This document shows, piece after piece, positions 1 through 5,730 of a DNA stretch of 7,836 nucleotides. The notes under the pieces were generated by a model, which ran no database searches, was not told where the DNA came from, and saw only the letters and a list, made by a program, of their open reading frames with translations. Positions within the stretch are counted from its first letter, which is position 1. The number at the start of each line of letters is the position of its first letter. A program made the translations under genes and the position numbers. Origin of the DNA: Lachnospiraceae bacterium. GTDB taxonomy: Bacteria; Bacillota; Clostridia; Lachnospirales; Lachnospiraceae. The DNA lies in NCBI GenBank assembly GCA_021202715.1, contig JAJQCL010000108.1:1-7836 (forward strand), written 5' to 3'.

Positions 1-427
1 GCCTCTCTACTTTTCCAACTGGGAAAGATATTCCGTCCCTGCGAATCGAAACGCCCAGCAGAGAACCCGCACAAATGATATGAAGTTCTCTTTTATTCTC
101 ACAAAAATATTTTAGTGAAGTGATTGCTTTCGGGCAGGCCTGAATCTCGTCGAATATGACCAGTGTTTTCCCCGGTATGATCGGTTTCTGGCGTATAATA
201 TTCCCCAGCTCATCGATAATCCTGTCAACATCAAAATCGTACTCAAACACTGAGGCCAGTCCCGTATTTCCCTCAAAGTAAAAATATGCAGTGTCTTCAA
301 AATACTGCTCCCCCAACTGCTTGCATACATATGTTTTTCCGCATTGGCGAACACCTGTCAGTAATAAAGGCTTGCGATCCGATGAATCTTTCCATTCAAC
401 AAGACGTTTCATAATGTCTCTTTCCAT
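1..427 (-). CDS. AAA family ATPase, DUF4143 type (N-terminal part, cut by window edge)
   Basis: An open frame without stop codons runs from the left edge to an ATG at 427 and encodes 142 residues of a longer protein. Counted from that ATG, a Walker A motif GVRQCGKT is at residues 25-32, a Walker B motif LVIFDE at 89-94 followed by IQACP, and a sensor-1-like ICAGSLLGV at 118-126. The phrase SFPVGKVE at 134-141 is typical of the AAA_14/DUF4143 ATPases found in many anaerobes. These proteins are usually around 400 residues or more, so roughly two thirds lies outside the window. Their function is poorly defined; they are often accessory genes, some proposed to be DNA-linked or toxin-antitoxin-like. 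Starts at 448 and 472 are also in frame. I prefer 427 because a promoter-like sequence overlaps the 472 start and places transcription start near 450, and because MERDIMKRLVEW looks like the family N-terminus. The gene is clearly more AT-rich than its neighbours, which suggests transfer. Family assignment is firm; role unknown. Confidence 0.88.
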   Translation of the reverse strand, partial: MERDIMKRLVEWKDSSDRKPLLLTGVRQCGKTYVCKQLGEQYFEDTAYFYFEGNTGLASVFEYDFDVDRIIDELGNIIRQKPIIPGKTLVIFDEIQACPKAITSLKYFCENKRELHIICAGSLLGVSIRRDGISFPVGKVER

Positions 428-456
428 ATAAGACCCCGTCTCATTCATTTTCTTTA

Positions 457-485
457 AGTTTAACTTACGCATTTAAGCAAGTCAA
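457..485 (-). promoter_or_regulatory. Putative promoter of the AAA ATPase gene
   Basis: On the minus strand TTGACT (480-485) is followed after exactly 17 bases by TAAACT (457-462), a near-consensus -35 and a 4/6 match to the -10. Transcription would begin near 450. This would place the in-frame ATG at 472 outside the transcript and favours the start at 427 (or a near-leaderless 448). It is inferred from sequence only. Confidence 0.45.
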
Positions 486-496
486 TCGTTCTCCCA

Positions 497-580
497 CATT
501 TTTCATATGAACTTTGTTTTATATCTTGCATTTTTCCTATGAGTTATGTTGTTTTTCTCTCATTTTTCGTATGTACTTTG
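497..580. repeat. Three imperfect 20-bp direct repeats with a 32-bp period
   Basis: The plus strand carries CATTTTTCATATGAACTTTG (497-516), CATTTTTCCTATGAGTTATG (529-548) and CATTTTTCGTATGTACTTTG (561-580). Copies 1 and 3 match at 18 of 20 bases; copies 1 and 2 match at 16 of 20. The starts are exactly 32 bp apart, about three helical turns, so the copies face the same side of DNA. They lie directly upstream of the ATPase promoter (-35 at 480-485), which suggests an array of protein-binding sites. The spacers between the cores are not conserved. Confidence 0.7.
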
Positions 581-590
581 CAATACTAAA

Positions 591-642
591 GAAAAATACG
601 GTCATATAAAAGCATTTCTGCTCTCATATGACCGCGTTTTTT
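591..642. terminator. Hairpin terminator downstream of map, possibly bidirectional
   Basis: A 9-bp perfect stem CGGTCATAT (599-607) with ATATGACCG (626-634) encloses a loop that holds a further AGCA/TGCT pairing (611-614 with 619-622). On the minus strand the stem is followed by TATTTTTC, which suits termination of map about 70 bases after its stop. On the plus strand it is followed by CG and six T (637-642), so it could also act in that direction. Confidence 0.65.
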
Positions 643-702
643 CCTCCGCTTATGGACTATCCTCACAACCAGTTTGTTTCAGGAAAATGTATGTGGCAGA
701 CA

Positions 703-1578
703 CTAATAAGCCAGAATCTCATACCCATCCTCGGTGACAGCCACCGTCACCTCCCACTGGGCGGAATCCATCCCGTCCCAGGTATAGATGGTCCAGCCGT
801 TTTCCTCGTCCTCGCAGAATTCATCCGTTCCTGCGTTCACCATCGGTTCAATCGTGAATACCATGCCCGGCACCATCAGCATCTCCGACCCCCGCGCTGT
901 CACATAGCTGACGAAGGGCTCCTCGTGAAACTGCAGACCGACGCCGTGCCCGCCGATATCGGCCACAACGCTGTACCCATTCTCCAGAGCATGATTATGA
1001 ACCGCCTCGCCCATATCTCCCAGATAGCCCCAGGGCTTCACCTGTTCAAGACCTTTCTCAACGCACTCTTTTGTAACCCGCACCAGGCGCTGTCTCTCCT
1101 CCGAGACATTTCCGATACAAAACATGCGCGAGGAATCCGAGAAGTACCCCTTATATATAGTAGAAACATCGACGTTGATGATGTCTCCGTCCTGCAGAAT
1201 GATATCCTTATCGGGAATGCCATGACAGACCTCGTCATTGATGGAGGTACAGACACTCTTGGGGAATCCCTCATAATGGAGCGGCGCCGGAATGGCTCCC
1301 ATCTCCGTGGTTTTCTGATAGACAATATCATCGATCTCCTGCGTACTCATCCCCACATGGATCGCCGCAGCCACCGCATCCAGCACAGCGATGTTGATCT
1401 TCCCGCTCTCGCGGATGCCTGCGATCTGTGCCGGTGTTTTAATAAGATCATGCGTAGGAACGATATGACCCTCGTCCTCACAGCGGCGAATCCGCTCATC
1501 AAATGCTTTATGGCACTGCTTATATTTCCTTCCGCTGCCGCACCAGCAGGGATCATTTCTGCCGATTTTCTTCACCAT
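703..1578 (-). CDS. map: Methionine aminopeptidase, type I, with SEC-C zinc motif
   Basis: A 291-residue cytoplasmic metallo-aminopeptidase that removes the initiator methionine from nascent proteins. The N-terminus carries a SEC-C motif, C-x-C-x8-C-H (C11, C13, C22, H23, within GRNDPCWCGSGRKYKQCH), a zinc-binding element thought to assist ribosome or protein contacts. The catalytic domain follows from about residue 45. The five metal ligands expected for the family are all present: D137 (INVDVS), D148 (FSDSSRMF), H211 (GGHGVG), E244 (FTIEPM) and E276 (QWEVTV). The substrate-site histidines H119 (CHGIPD) and H218 (FHEEP) are also kept. The ATG at 1578 is chosen because AGGAGG lies 5 bases upstream and MVKKIGRNDP is the usual N-terminus; an in-frame start at 1614 lacks this support. 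The next gene on the same strand upstream is pyk, 164 bp away with a candidate promoter between them, so map is probably transcribed by itself. It ends in TAG. Nothing suggests inactivation. Confidence 0.97.
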   Translation of the reverse strand: MVKKIGRNDPCWCGSGRKYKQCHKAFDERIRRCEDEGHIVPTHDLIKTPAQIAGIRESGKINIAVLDAVAAAIHVGMSTQEIDDIVYQKTTEMGAIPAPLHYEGFPKSVCTSINDEVCHGIPDKDIILQDGDIINVDVSTIYKGYFSDSSRMFCIGNVSEERQRLVRVTKECVEKGLEQVKPWGYLGDMGEAVHNHALENGYSVVADIGGHGVGLQFHEEPFVSYVTARGSEMLMVPGMVFTIEPMVNAGTDEFCEDEENGWTIYTWDGMDSAQWEVTVAVTEDGYEILAY

Positions 1579-1636
1579 TCTGTCCTCCTCATTTTCACGG
1601 GCGCACCAGATCACCCACTGAACATCACGACAAAAT

Positions 1637-1642
1637 AGTATA
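1637..1642 (-). promoter_or_regulatory. map: Candidate -10 element for map
   Basis: TATACT on the minus strand (5/6 match to TATAAT) lies 58 bases upstream of the map ATG in an otherwise non-coding 164-bp gap. No good -35 hexamer is visible at 17-18 bases, so this is a weak call. No convincing terminator for pyk is visible in the same gap, so read-through from pyk is possible. Confidence 0.3.
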
Positions 1643-1742
1643 GCGCAAAAGCCGCGGAAAATCTATAGGGTGCCGCATACATTTGTTGAGTGAATTTACC
1701 ATGAAAGCCCGGGAATCTTTCTCTCCGGCATTTCATCGTTCT

Positions 1743-3158
1743 CTACAGCTCACAGATCTTGAGCGTATCGACCACACTGTAGGAGGTCGTTGAGGATCCC
1801 AGAACCAGGATGACGGTGTCTCCCGCCTGCACAAGTCCTGTCTGCTTCGCTTTCTCCTTGGCATATTCAAGAAGCGCCTCAACGGAATCCTGTTTGTCCG
1901 CCGTCACCGGCAGCACACCGTGTGCCAGACTCAGCTGATGATAGCCGATCTCGGAAAAGGTCATGGCAATGATCGGACATCCCGGACGGTAATTCGCCAG
2001 ATGGAAGGCCGTACGGCCGCTGAGAGAGACCGTAACGATCGCCCGGGCATTCAGGAAATCCGCCGCCTGCCGGGCCGCCAGGCAGACACAGTCCACCAGC
2101 CGGTTTACTCCGGAAGTGCGGCTCTTGACCGTATGCTCTGTGTTCCGGATCGTGACCTCCGTATAGTGGGCGATATCCGCCATAGCCTTGACCGCCTCCA
2201 CCGGATAAGCGCCCGCGGCCGTCTCACCGGAGAGCATGACCGCCGCCGTTCCGTCATAGATAGCGTTTGCCACATCCGAAACCTCCGCCCGTGTCGGTCT
2301 TGCCGCGTGAATCATGGAATCGAGCATCTGCGTTGCCGTGATAGCGATCTTGCCCTCGACGGCACAGCGAGCGATCATATTCTTCTGCAGGGAAGGTACC
2401 TTCTCGAAGGGGACTTCTACGCCCAGATCGCCCCGGGCCACCATGATGCCGTCGCTGACCTGAAGAATCTCATCCAGGTTCTGGTAGCCCTGCATATTTT
2501 CGATTTTACTGATGAGCTTGATCTCCTCGCCGCCGTTATCCTGCAGCAACCGACGCACCGCCAGCACATCCCCTGCCGAACGAACAAAGGAACAGGCGAT
2601 GAAGTCCACCTTCTCCTCAATACCGAAAAGGATATCGTCCCGGTCTGCGCGACTGATGTAAGGCATGGTAATGTCCACGCCCGGCACATTGATGCCCTTG
2701 TGATTGCTGACCGTGCCGCCGATGACGACGCGGCAGGTAATCGTGCGGCCCTCCAGCTCCTTTACCTCCAGTTCGATCTTTCCATCATCAATGAGAAGGC
2801 GGTTGCCGACTGTCAGACTCTCCGCCAGAGGTGCGTATGTAATGCCGATCCGATGAATATCTCCGTCATTCTCCTTGTCATCCAGAATGAACGTCTGTCC
2901 TTCCTTTAACACGACAGAGCCGTTTTCAAAATTCTTCAGACGAATTTCCGGCCCTTTGGTATCGAGCAGGATTGCCGTAGCCGTTCCCATTGCCTCCCGC
3001 ACTCTCCGCAGGCGCTCCATGCGTGCATGCTGCTCCTCATGGCTCCCGTGGGAGAAATTGAACCGTGCGCAGTCCATGCCGTTTTCGATCAGTTCACGCA
3101 GCTTTTCTTCGTCATCCACGGCAGGACCTAATGTACAGATAATCTTTGTCTTTTTCAT
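1743..3158 (-). CDS. pyk: Pyruvate kinase
   Basis: A 471-residue glycolytic enzyme that transfers phosphate from phosphoenolpyruvate to ADP, giving pyruvate and ATP in the cytoplasm. The N-terminal barrel begins with KIICTLGP and holds R32, N34 and S36 in ARFNFSHG. The LLDTKGPEIR motif (D66, T67, E71) supplies monovalent-cation ligands; Glu rather than Lys in this motif marks the K+-dependent class. The lid (B) domain spans about residues 73-165. The catalytic segment SKIENMQGYQNLDEI has K218 and E220, and VARGDLGVEVP has D244; T276 lies in ITATQML. The motif SGETAAGAYPVEAV follows, and the C-terminal regulatory domain fills roughly 345-471. Length matches the short class; the extra PEP-utiliser-like domain of Bacillus enzymes is absent. 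The ATG is preceded by AAGGAG seven bases upstream. The gene stands apart from pfkA, with which it is often paired in Firmicutes. All key residues are intact. Confidence 0.97.
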   Translation of the reverse strand: MKKTKIICTLGPAVDDEEKLRELIENGMDCARFNFSHGSHEEQHARMERLRRVREAMGTATAILLDTKGPEIRLKNFENGSVVLKEGQTFILDDKENDGDIHRIGITYAPLAESLTVGNRLLIDDGKIELEVKELEGRTITCRVVIGGTVSNHKGINVPGVDITMPYISRADRDDILFGIEEKVDFIACSFVRSAGDVLAVRRLLQDNGGEEIKLISKIENMQGYQNLDEILQVSDGIMVARGDLGVEVPFEKVPSLQKNMIARCAVEGKIAITATQMLDSMIHAARPTRAEVSDVANAIYDGTAAVMLSGETAAGAYPVEAVKAMADIAHYTEVTIRNTEHTVKSRTSGVNRLVDCVCLAARQAADFLNARAIVTVSLSGRTAFHLANYRPGCPIIAMTFSEIGYHQLSLAHGVLPVTADKQDSVEALLEYAKEKAKQTGLVQAGDTVILVLGSSTTSYSVVDTLKICEL

Positions 3159-3174
3159 TTCAATACTCCTTTTT

Positions 3175-3188
3175 CCCGAACCCTCGGG
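3175..3188 (-). promoter_or_regulatory. Small hairpin in the pyk leader, just before the ribosome binding site
   Basis: On the minus strand CCCGA, a four-base loop, then TCGGG form a 5-bp GC-rich stem, followed by a run of A and the AAGGAG ribosome binding site. It could protect the mRNA 5' region or leave the binding site exposed. It is too short to be a terminator by itself and has no T-tract. Confidence 0.3.
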
Positions 3189-3221
3189 CCTGACTCATTC
3201 CATTTTGTTCCATACAATGCC

Positions 3222-3227
3222 ATTATA
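3222..3227 (-). promoter_or_regulatory. pyk: -10 element of the pyk promoter
   Basis: A perfect TATAAT on the minus strand lies 64 bases upstream of the pyk ATG and implies a leader of roughly 55-60 bases. At 17 bases upstream the -35 position reads ACACAA, a poor match. GTGACA is visible but 20 bases away. Expression may therefore need an activator or rely on the strong -10. Confidence 0.5.
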
Positions 3228-3318
3228 ACGGCTTTCAGGATTTTTTGTGTCACATTCTTTTTATAAGGAAATGAAATGTTCGTAAAGTACTGATAAAATG
3301 CTTCTTAAAGACTGATTT

Positions 3319-4104
3319 TTACTCCGCCAGCCTGCCGATTGCCTCCGCCGCATGGCGCCGGTAAATCTCCCGGATGCCGGCGTACTCGCCCAGTCCCTTC
3401 AGGATGCATGCGACTTCAAATCCGGCCTCCTCGAACTGATGACGCCAGGAATCCGGTTCCTCACCGGACATGTCATTTTTCGCATGCTCTCCCGCCACCA
3501 CCATAAAAGGCACCAGGACCACGCGCCGGGGCCGGTATTCCTTCACCTGACGCAACAGACTCTCCATGGCCGGATAAGCCTCAACCGTTCCCAGAAAAAC
3601 ATTCTTATAGCCCAGGTCCTTGAACATATAGTCCATCGCCGCATATACCGTATTCGCATAGTGCGTCGTTCCGTGTCCCATCCACACCAGCGCTTCGTCT
3701 TCTGCCACCGTTGTCTCAGCCATCACGGCCCGGATCGCTTTCCGGCTGTCCTCCGTCGTCGTCAGCAACGGCGCGCCAAATGAGAGGCTTCTTATATTTC
3801 CCCGGTTGGCCTGTACATCCTCTTTCATAAGGTCATTCTCCACACCATTGATGATGTGGGTAGGCTGCACCACCAGCGCCTCCACGCCGTCCCGGTTCAT
3901 CTGCGCCATCGCTTCCGGCACATCGCAGATATGTATGCCGTCCCGCTCCGCCAGCTTCCGAAGGATCATCCGGCTGGTCCAGGCGCGGTAGACCGTGAAA
4001 TCAGGATAGGCTGCTGCCAGATCCCGCTCCAGGACATCCAGCGTCTTCTCCCGGGTGTCCGCATGCGACGTGCCAAAGCTCACGACCAGAATTGCCTTCT
4101 TCAT
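3319..4104 (-). CDS. cbiK: Anaerobic sirohydrochlorin cobaltochelatase CbiK
   Basis: A 261-residue chelatase that inserts Co2+ into sirohydrochlorin, the committing step of the anaerobic (early cobalt insertion) cobalamin route. The N-terminus MKKAILVVSFGTSHADTREKTL is characteristic of CbiK and carries no signal peptide, so this is the cytoplasmic form, unlike the exported CbiK of some Desulfovibrio. Expected metal-site residues are present at nearly the same numbers as in the Salmonella enzyme: H144 in MGHGTTHYAN, E175 in GTVEAYP and H207 in AGEHAKNDM. QPTHIINGVENDLM (80-93) is another conserved stretch. Length equals the family norm. The ATG is preceded by GGGAGG at suitable spacing. It is alone here: no other cob/cbi genes are adjacent, and the divergent neighbour is an alcohol dehydrogenase. 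A side role in sirohaem iron insertion is possible for orphan members, but the sequence cannot decide this. No clear terminator is seen before pyk, which lies 160 bp downstream on the same strand. Confidence 0.95.
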   Translation of the reverse strand: MKKAILVVSFGTSHADTREKTLDVLERDLAAAYPDFTVYRAWTSRMILRKLAERDGIHICDVPEAMAQMNRDGVEALVVQPTHIINGVENDLMKEDVQANRGNIRSLSFGAPLLTTTEDSRKAIRAVMAETTVAEDEALVWMGHGTTHYANTVYAAMDYMFKDLGYKNVFLGTVEAYPAMESLLRQVKEYRPRRVVLVPFMVVAGEHAKNDMSGEEPDSWRHQFEEAGFEVACILKGLGEYAGIREIYRRHAAEAIGRLAE

Positions 4105-4130
4105 CTCTTGTCCTCCCGGGCCGGGTTGTC

Positions 4131-4154
4131 GCGGGATAAATTCGGTTCTCCCGC
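4131..4154 (-). promoter_or_regulatory. Hairpin in the cbiK 5' leader
   Basis: On the minus strand GCGGGA (4149-4154) pairs with TCCCGC (4131-4136) across a 12-base loop. It is followed by a self-complementary CCCGGCCCGGG block that directly abuts the GGAGG ribosome binding site. The leader of about 65 bases could thus form structures affecting translation. I see no B12-box or adenosylcobalamin riboswitch core, and the leader is too short for one. Confidence 0.35.
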
Positions 4155-4177
4155 CTGATGGCCCTCAATTCACCGCC

Positions 4178-4206
4178 AGTGTACCATTGATTCCGGCAAA
4201 TTGCAA
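4178..4206 (-). promoter_or_regulatory. cbiK: Putative cbiK promoter
   Basis: On the minus strand TTGCAA (4201-4206) is followed after 17 bases by TACACT (4178-4183), with a TGG just before it that gives an extended -10. Transcription start would be near 4171, about 67 bases before the ATG. The hexamers are each 4/6 matches, so a modest promoter helped by the extended -10 or by an activator is likely. Confidence 0.5.
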
Positions 4207-4219
4207 TCTTCTCTCTATA

Positions 4220-4241
4220 GTTCGTGATTAATTTCACGAAC
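4220..4241. promoter_or_regulatory. Perfect inverted repeat between divergent promoters, operator candidate
   Basis: GTTCGTGA (4220-4227), a six-base AT spacer, and TCACGAAC (4234-4241) form a perfect 8-bp dyad. The inner CGTGA-N6-TCACG resembles the TGTGA-N6-TCACA layout of Crp/Fnr-family sites. Its centre lies about 60 bp upstream of the predicted cbiK start and about 70 bp upstream of the predicted dehydrogenase start. Both are positions where such activators typically bind. There is no T-tract, and it lies outside both predicted transcripts, so a terminator is unlikely. Confidence 0.6.
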
Positions 4242-4265
4242 GTGTTAAAAAAATATCGTTTTTGA

Positions 4266-4294
4266 TTGACAAATGCCGCAGAAGGGTCTATAGT
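4266..4294 (+). promoter_or_regulatory. Strong promoter of the iron alcohol dehydrogenase
   Basis: A perfect TTGACA (4266-4271), a 17-base spacer and TATAGT (4289-4294, 5/6) form one of the best sigma-A-type promoters in the window. Transcription should begin near 4301, giving a leader of about 70 bases that ends in AAAAGGAG before the ATG at 4371. Confidence 0.8.
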
Positions 4295-4370
4295 ACGAGG
4301 TGGAAAAAATGAACCGCCAGCCGCCCACGCGACGCGCTGCAACATTTACTCAGAAAAGGAGACATTCACT

Positions 4371-5561
4371 ATGGCAAGATTCACTTTACCCCGGGATCTG
4401 TATCACGGAAAAGACGCTCTGAACGCTCTGAAGACGCTGGGCGGCAAGAAAGCAATCGTCGTTGTCGGCGGCGGCTCCATGAAGCGCTTCGGCTTCCTGG
4501 ATCGCATCGAGGCACTTCTGAAGGAAGGCGGCATGGAGGTGCAGCTCTTTGAAGGCGTAGAGCCCGATCCCTCTGTTGAGACTGTTATGAAGGGTGCGGA
4601 AGCGATGCGCGCCTTCGAACCCGACTGGATCGTCGCAGTCGGCGGCGGCTCCCCCATCGACGCCGCCAAGGCAATGTGGGCGTTCTACGAGTACCCGGAG
4701 ACCTCCTTCGAGGATCTGATCACTCCGTTTAACTTCCCGACTCTTCGTACGAAGGCGAAATTCTGCGCGATCCCTTCGACCTCCGGCACGGCCACCGAAG
4801 TGACTGCATTCGCCGTCATTACTGATTACTCCAAGGGCATCAAATATCCGCTGGCTGACTTCAACATCACCCCCGATGTGGCCATCGTTGATCCGGAGCT
4901 GGCCGAGACCATGCCGAAGAAGCTGACTGCGCATACCGGTATGGACGCCATGACCCACGCGATCGAGGCCTATGTGTCCACTCTGCACTGCGACTACACC
5001 GATCCGCTGGCTCTGCACGCCATCGAGATGATCCATAACGACCTGATTGATTCCTTCAACGGCGACATGGAAGCCCGCGACCGCATGCACAACGCCCAGT
5101 GTCTTGCCGGTATGGCGTTCTCCAACGCTCTGCTCGGCATCGTGCACTCCATGGCCCACAAGACCGGCGCTGCCTACAGCGGCGGACATATCGTACACGG
5201 CTGCGCGAATGCCATGTACCTGCCGAAGGTCATCAAGTACAACAGCAAGCACGAAGAGGCTGCGGAGCGCTATGCGCAGATCGCCCGCTTCATCAAACTG
5301 CCCGGCGAGACCACTGAAGAACTGGTCGACGCTCTGATCAATGAGATCAAGGCCATGAACAAGGCTCTGGAGATCCCCACCTGCATCAAGGACTACGAGG
5401 GCGGCATCATCGACGAGGCCGAGTTCAATGCCAAACTGAAGGACGTGGCGACGCTCGCCATCGGCGATGCCTGCACCGGCTCCAACCCCCGTCAGCCCAG
5501 CCAGGAGGACATGGAGAAGCTCCTGACCGCCTGCTTCTACGACAAGGAAATCGATTTCTGA
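4371..5561 (+). CDS. Iron-containing alcohol dehydrogenase (butanol dehydrogenase type)
   Basis: A 396-residue group III alcohol dehydrogenase that interconverts alcohols and aldehydes with NAD(P)H, probably reducing fermentation aldehydes to regenerate oxidised cofactor. The N-terminal nucleotide fold has VVVGGGSMKRFG (33-36 GGGS), the form seen in NADPH-preferring YqhD/butanol dehydrogenase relatives. The second loop GGGSPIDAAKA is at 91-101, and PSTSGTATEVT at 135-145 is conserved. Divalent metal ligands are D192 and H196 in GMDAMTHAIEAY, H259 in HSMAH and, by alignment, H276 in HIVHGCANA. H263, also in HSMAH, is conserved near the site. The ATG at 4371 is chosen for AAGGAG upstream and because the family starts close to this residue; the in-frame start at 4266 would lie inside the promoter. 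Codon use is strongly biased (GCC, CTG, AAG, GGC), more than in neighbours, which suggests high expression. The gene appears monocistronic, with its own promoter and terminator. The physiological substrate cannot be read from the sequence. Confidence 0.94.
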   Translation: MARFTLPRDLYHGKDALNALKTLGGKKAIVVVGGGSMKRFGFLDRIEALLKEGGMEVQLFEGVEPDPSVETVMKGAEAMRAFEPDWIVAVGGGSPIDAAKAMWAFYEYPETSFEDLITPFNFPTLRTKAKFCAIPSTSGTATEVTAFAVITDYSKGIKYPLADFNITPDVAIVDPELAETMPKKLTAHTGMDAMTHAIEAYVSTLHCDYTDPLALHAIEMIHNDLIDSFNGDMEARDRMHNAQCLAGMAFSNALLGIVHSMAHKTGAAYSGGHIVHGCANAMYLPKVIKYNSKHEEAAERYAQIARFIKLPGETTEELVDALINEIKAMNKALEIPTCIKDYEGGIIDEAEFNAKLKDVATLAIGDACTGSNPRQPSQEDMEKLLTACFYDKEIDF

Positions 5562-5593
5562 TCGGTTTAACTTACATTGTTTTATCCTCCCAG

Positions 5594-5620
5594 GAGCCGG
5601 CGCTTTGCGTCGGCTCTTTT
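5594..5620 (+). terminator. Rho-independent terminator of the alcohol dehydrogenase
   Basis: GAGCCG (5594-5599) pairs with CGGCTC (5611-5616) and CGC with GCG around a TTT loop, with one internal G-T wobble (5600/5610), followed by TTTT. It begins 33 bases after the stop codon. It is a compact, GC-rich and convincing intrinsic terminator. Confidence 0.9.
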
Positions 5621-5656
5621 CAGATCAAAGGTTCTTTATCTCAAATCACATTGTGC

Positions 5657-5685
5657 TTGTCCGCATTTATTATCCATGGTATAAT
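5657..5685 (+). promoter_or_regulatory. Promoter of the small membrane protein gene
   Basis: TTGTCC (5657-5662), a 17-base spacer and a perfect TATAAT (5680-5685) preceded by TGG (extended -10). Transcription should start near 5692, about 40 bases before the ATG at 5731. Confidence 0.7.
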
Positions 5686-5730
5686 TTTATATGGAAAAAA
5701 GGAACATGCCTGTACATAAGGAGGAATGCC

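Noticed and set aside
112..354. 80-codon minus-strand frame at the left end
   Set aside because: It overlaps, in another frame, the ATPase reading frame that carries Walker A and B motifs; it has no motifs of its own.
497..592. CRISPR array
   Set aside because: Only three imperfect 20-bp copies with 12-bp spacers, no cas genes, and the copies differ among themselves; an operator-like array fits better.
628..1638. Long plus-strand open frame of 336 codons opposite map
   Set aside because: It is antisense to a fully supported map gene with all metal ligands. Its translation is rich in His, Arg and Pro with no recognisable domain, as expected for the opposite strand of a GC-rich gene.
1695..1735. 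Possible terminator downstream of pyk (GCCCGG...CCGGC)
   Set aside because: The stem has a mismatch after three pairs and only a short T-run; not convincing as an intrinsic terminator.
1920..2909. 329-codon plus-strand frame opposite pyk
   Set aside because: A shadow of the pyruvate kinase gene; no ribosome binding site, no motif, and composition typical of antisense frames.
3240..3318. Possible terminator after cbiK in the AT-rich gap before pyk
   Set aside because: T-runs exist but no GC-containing stem precedes them on the minus strand.
4105..4200. Adenosylcobalamin riboswitch upstream of cbiK
   Set aside because: No B12-box consensus, and the predicted leader of about 65 bases is far shorter than this riboswitch class.
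4386..5252. 288-codon minus-strand frame opposite the alcohol dehydrogenase
   Set aside because: Val/Gly/His-rich antisense frame caused by strong third-position GC bias in the real gene.
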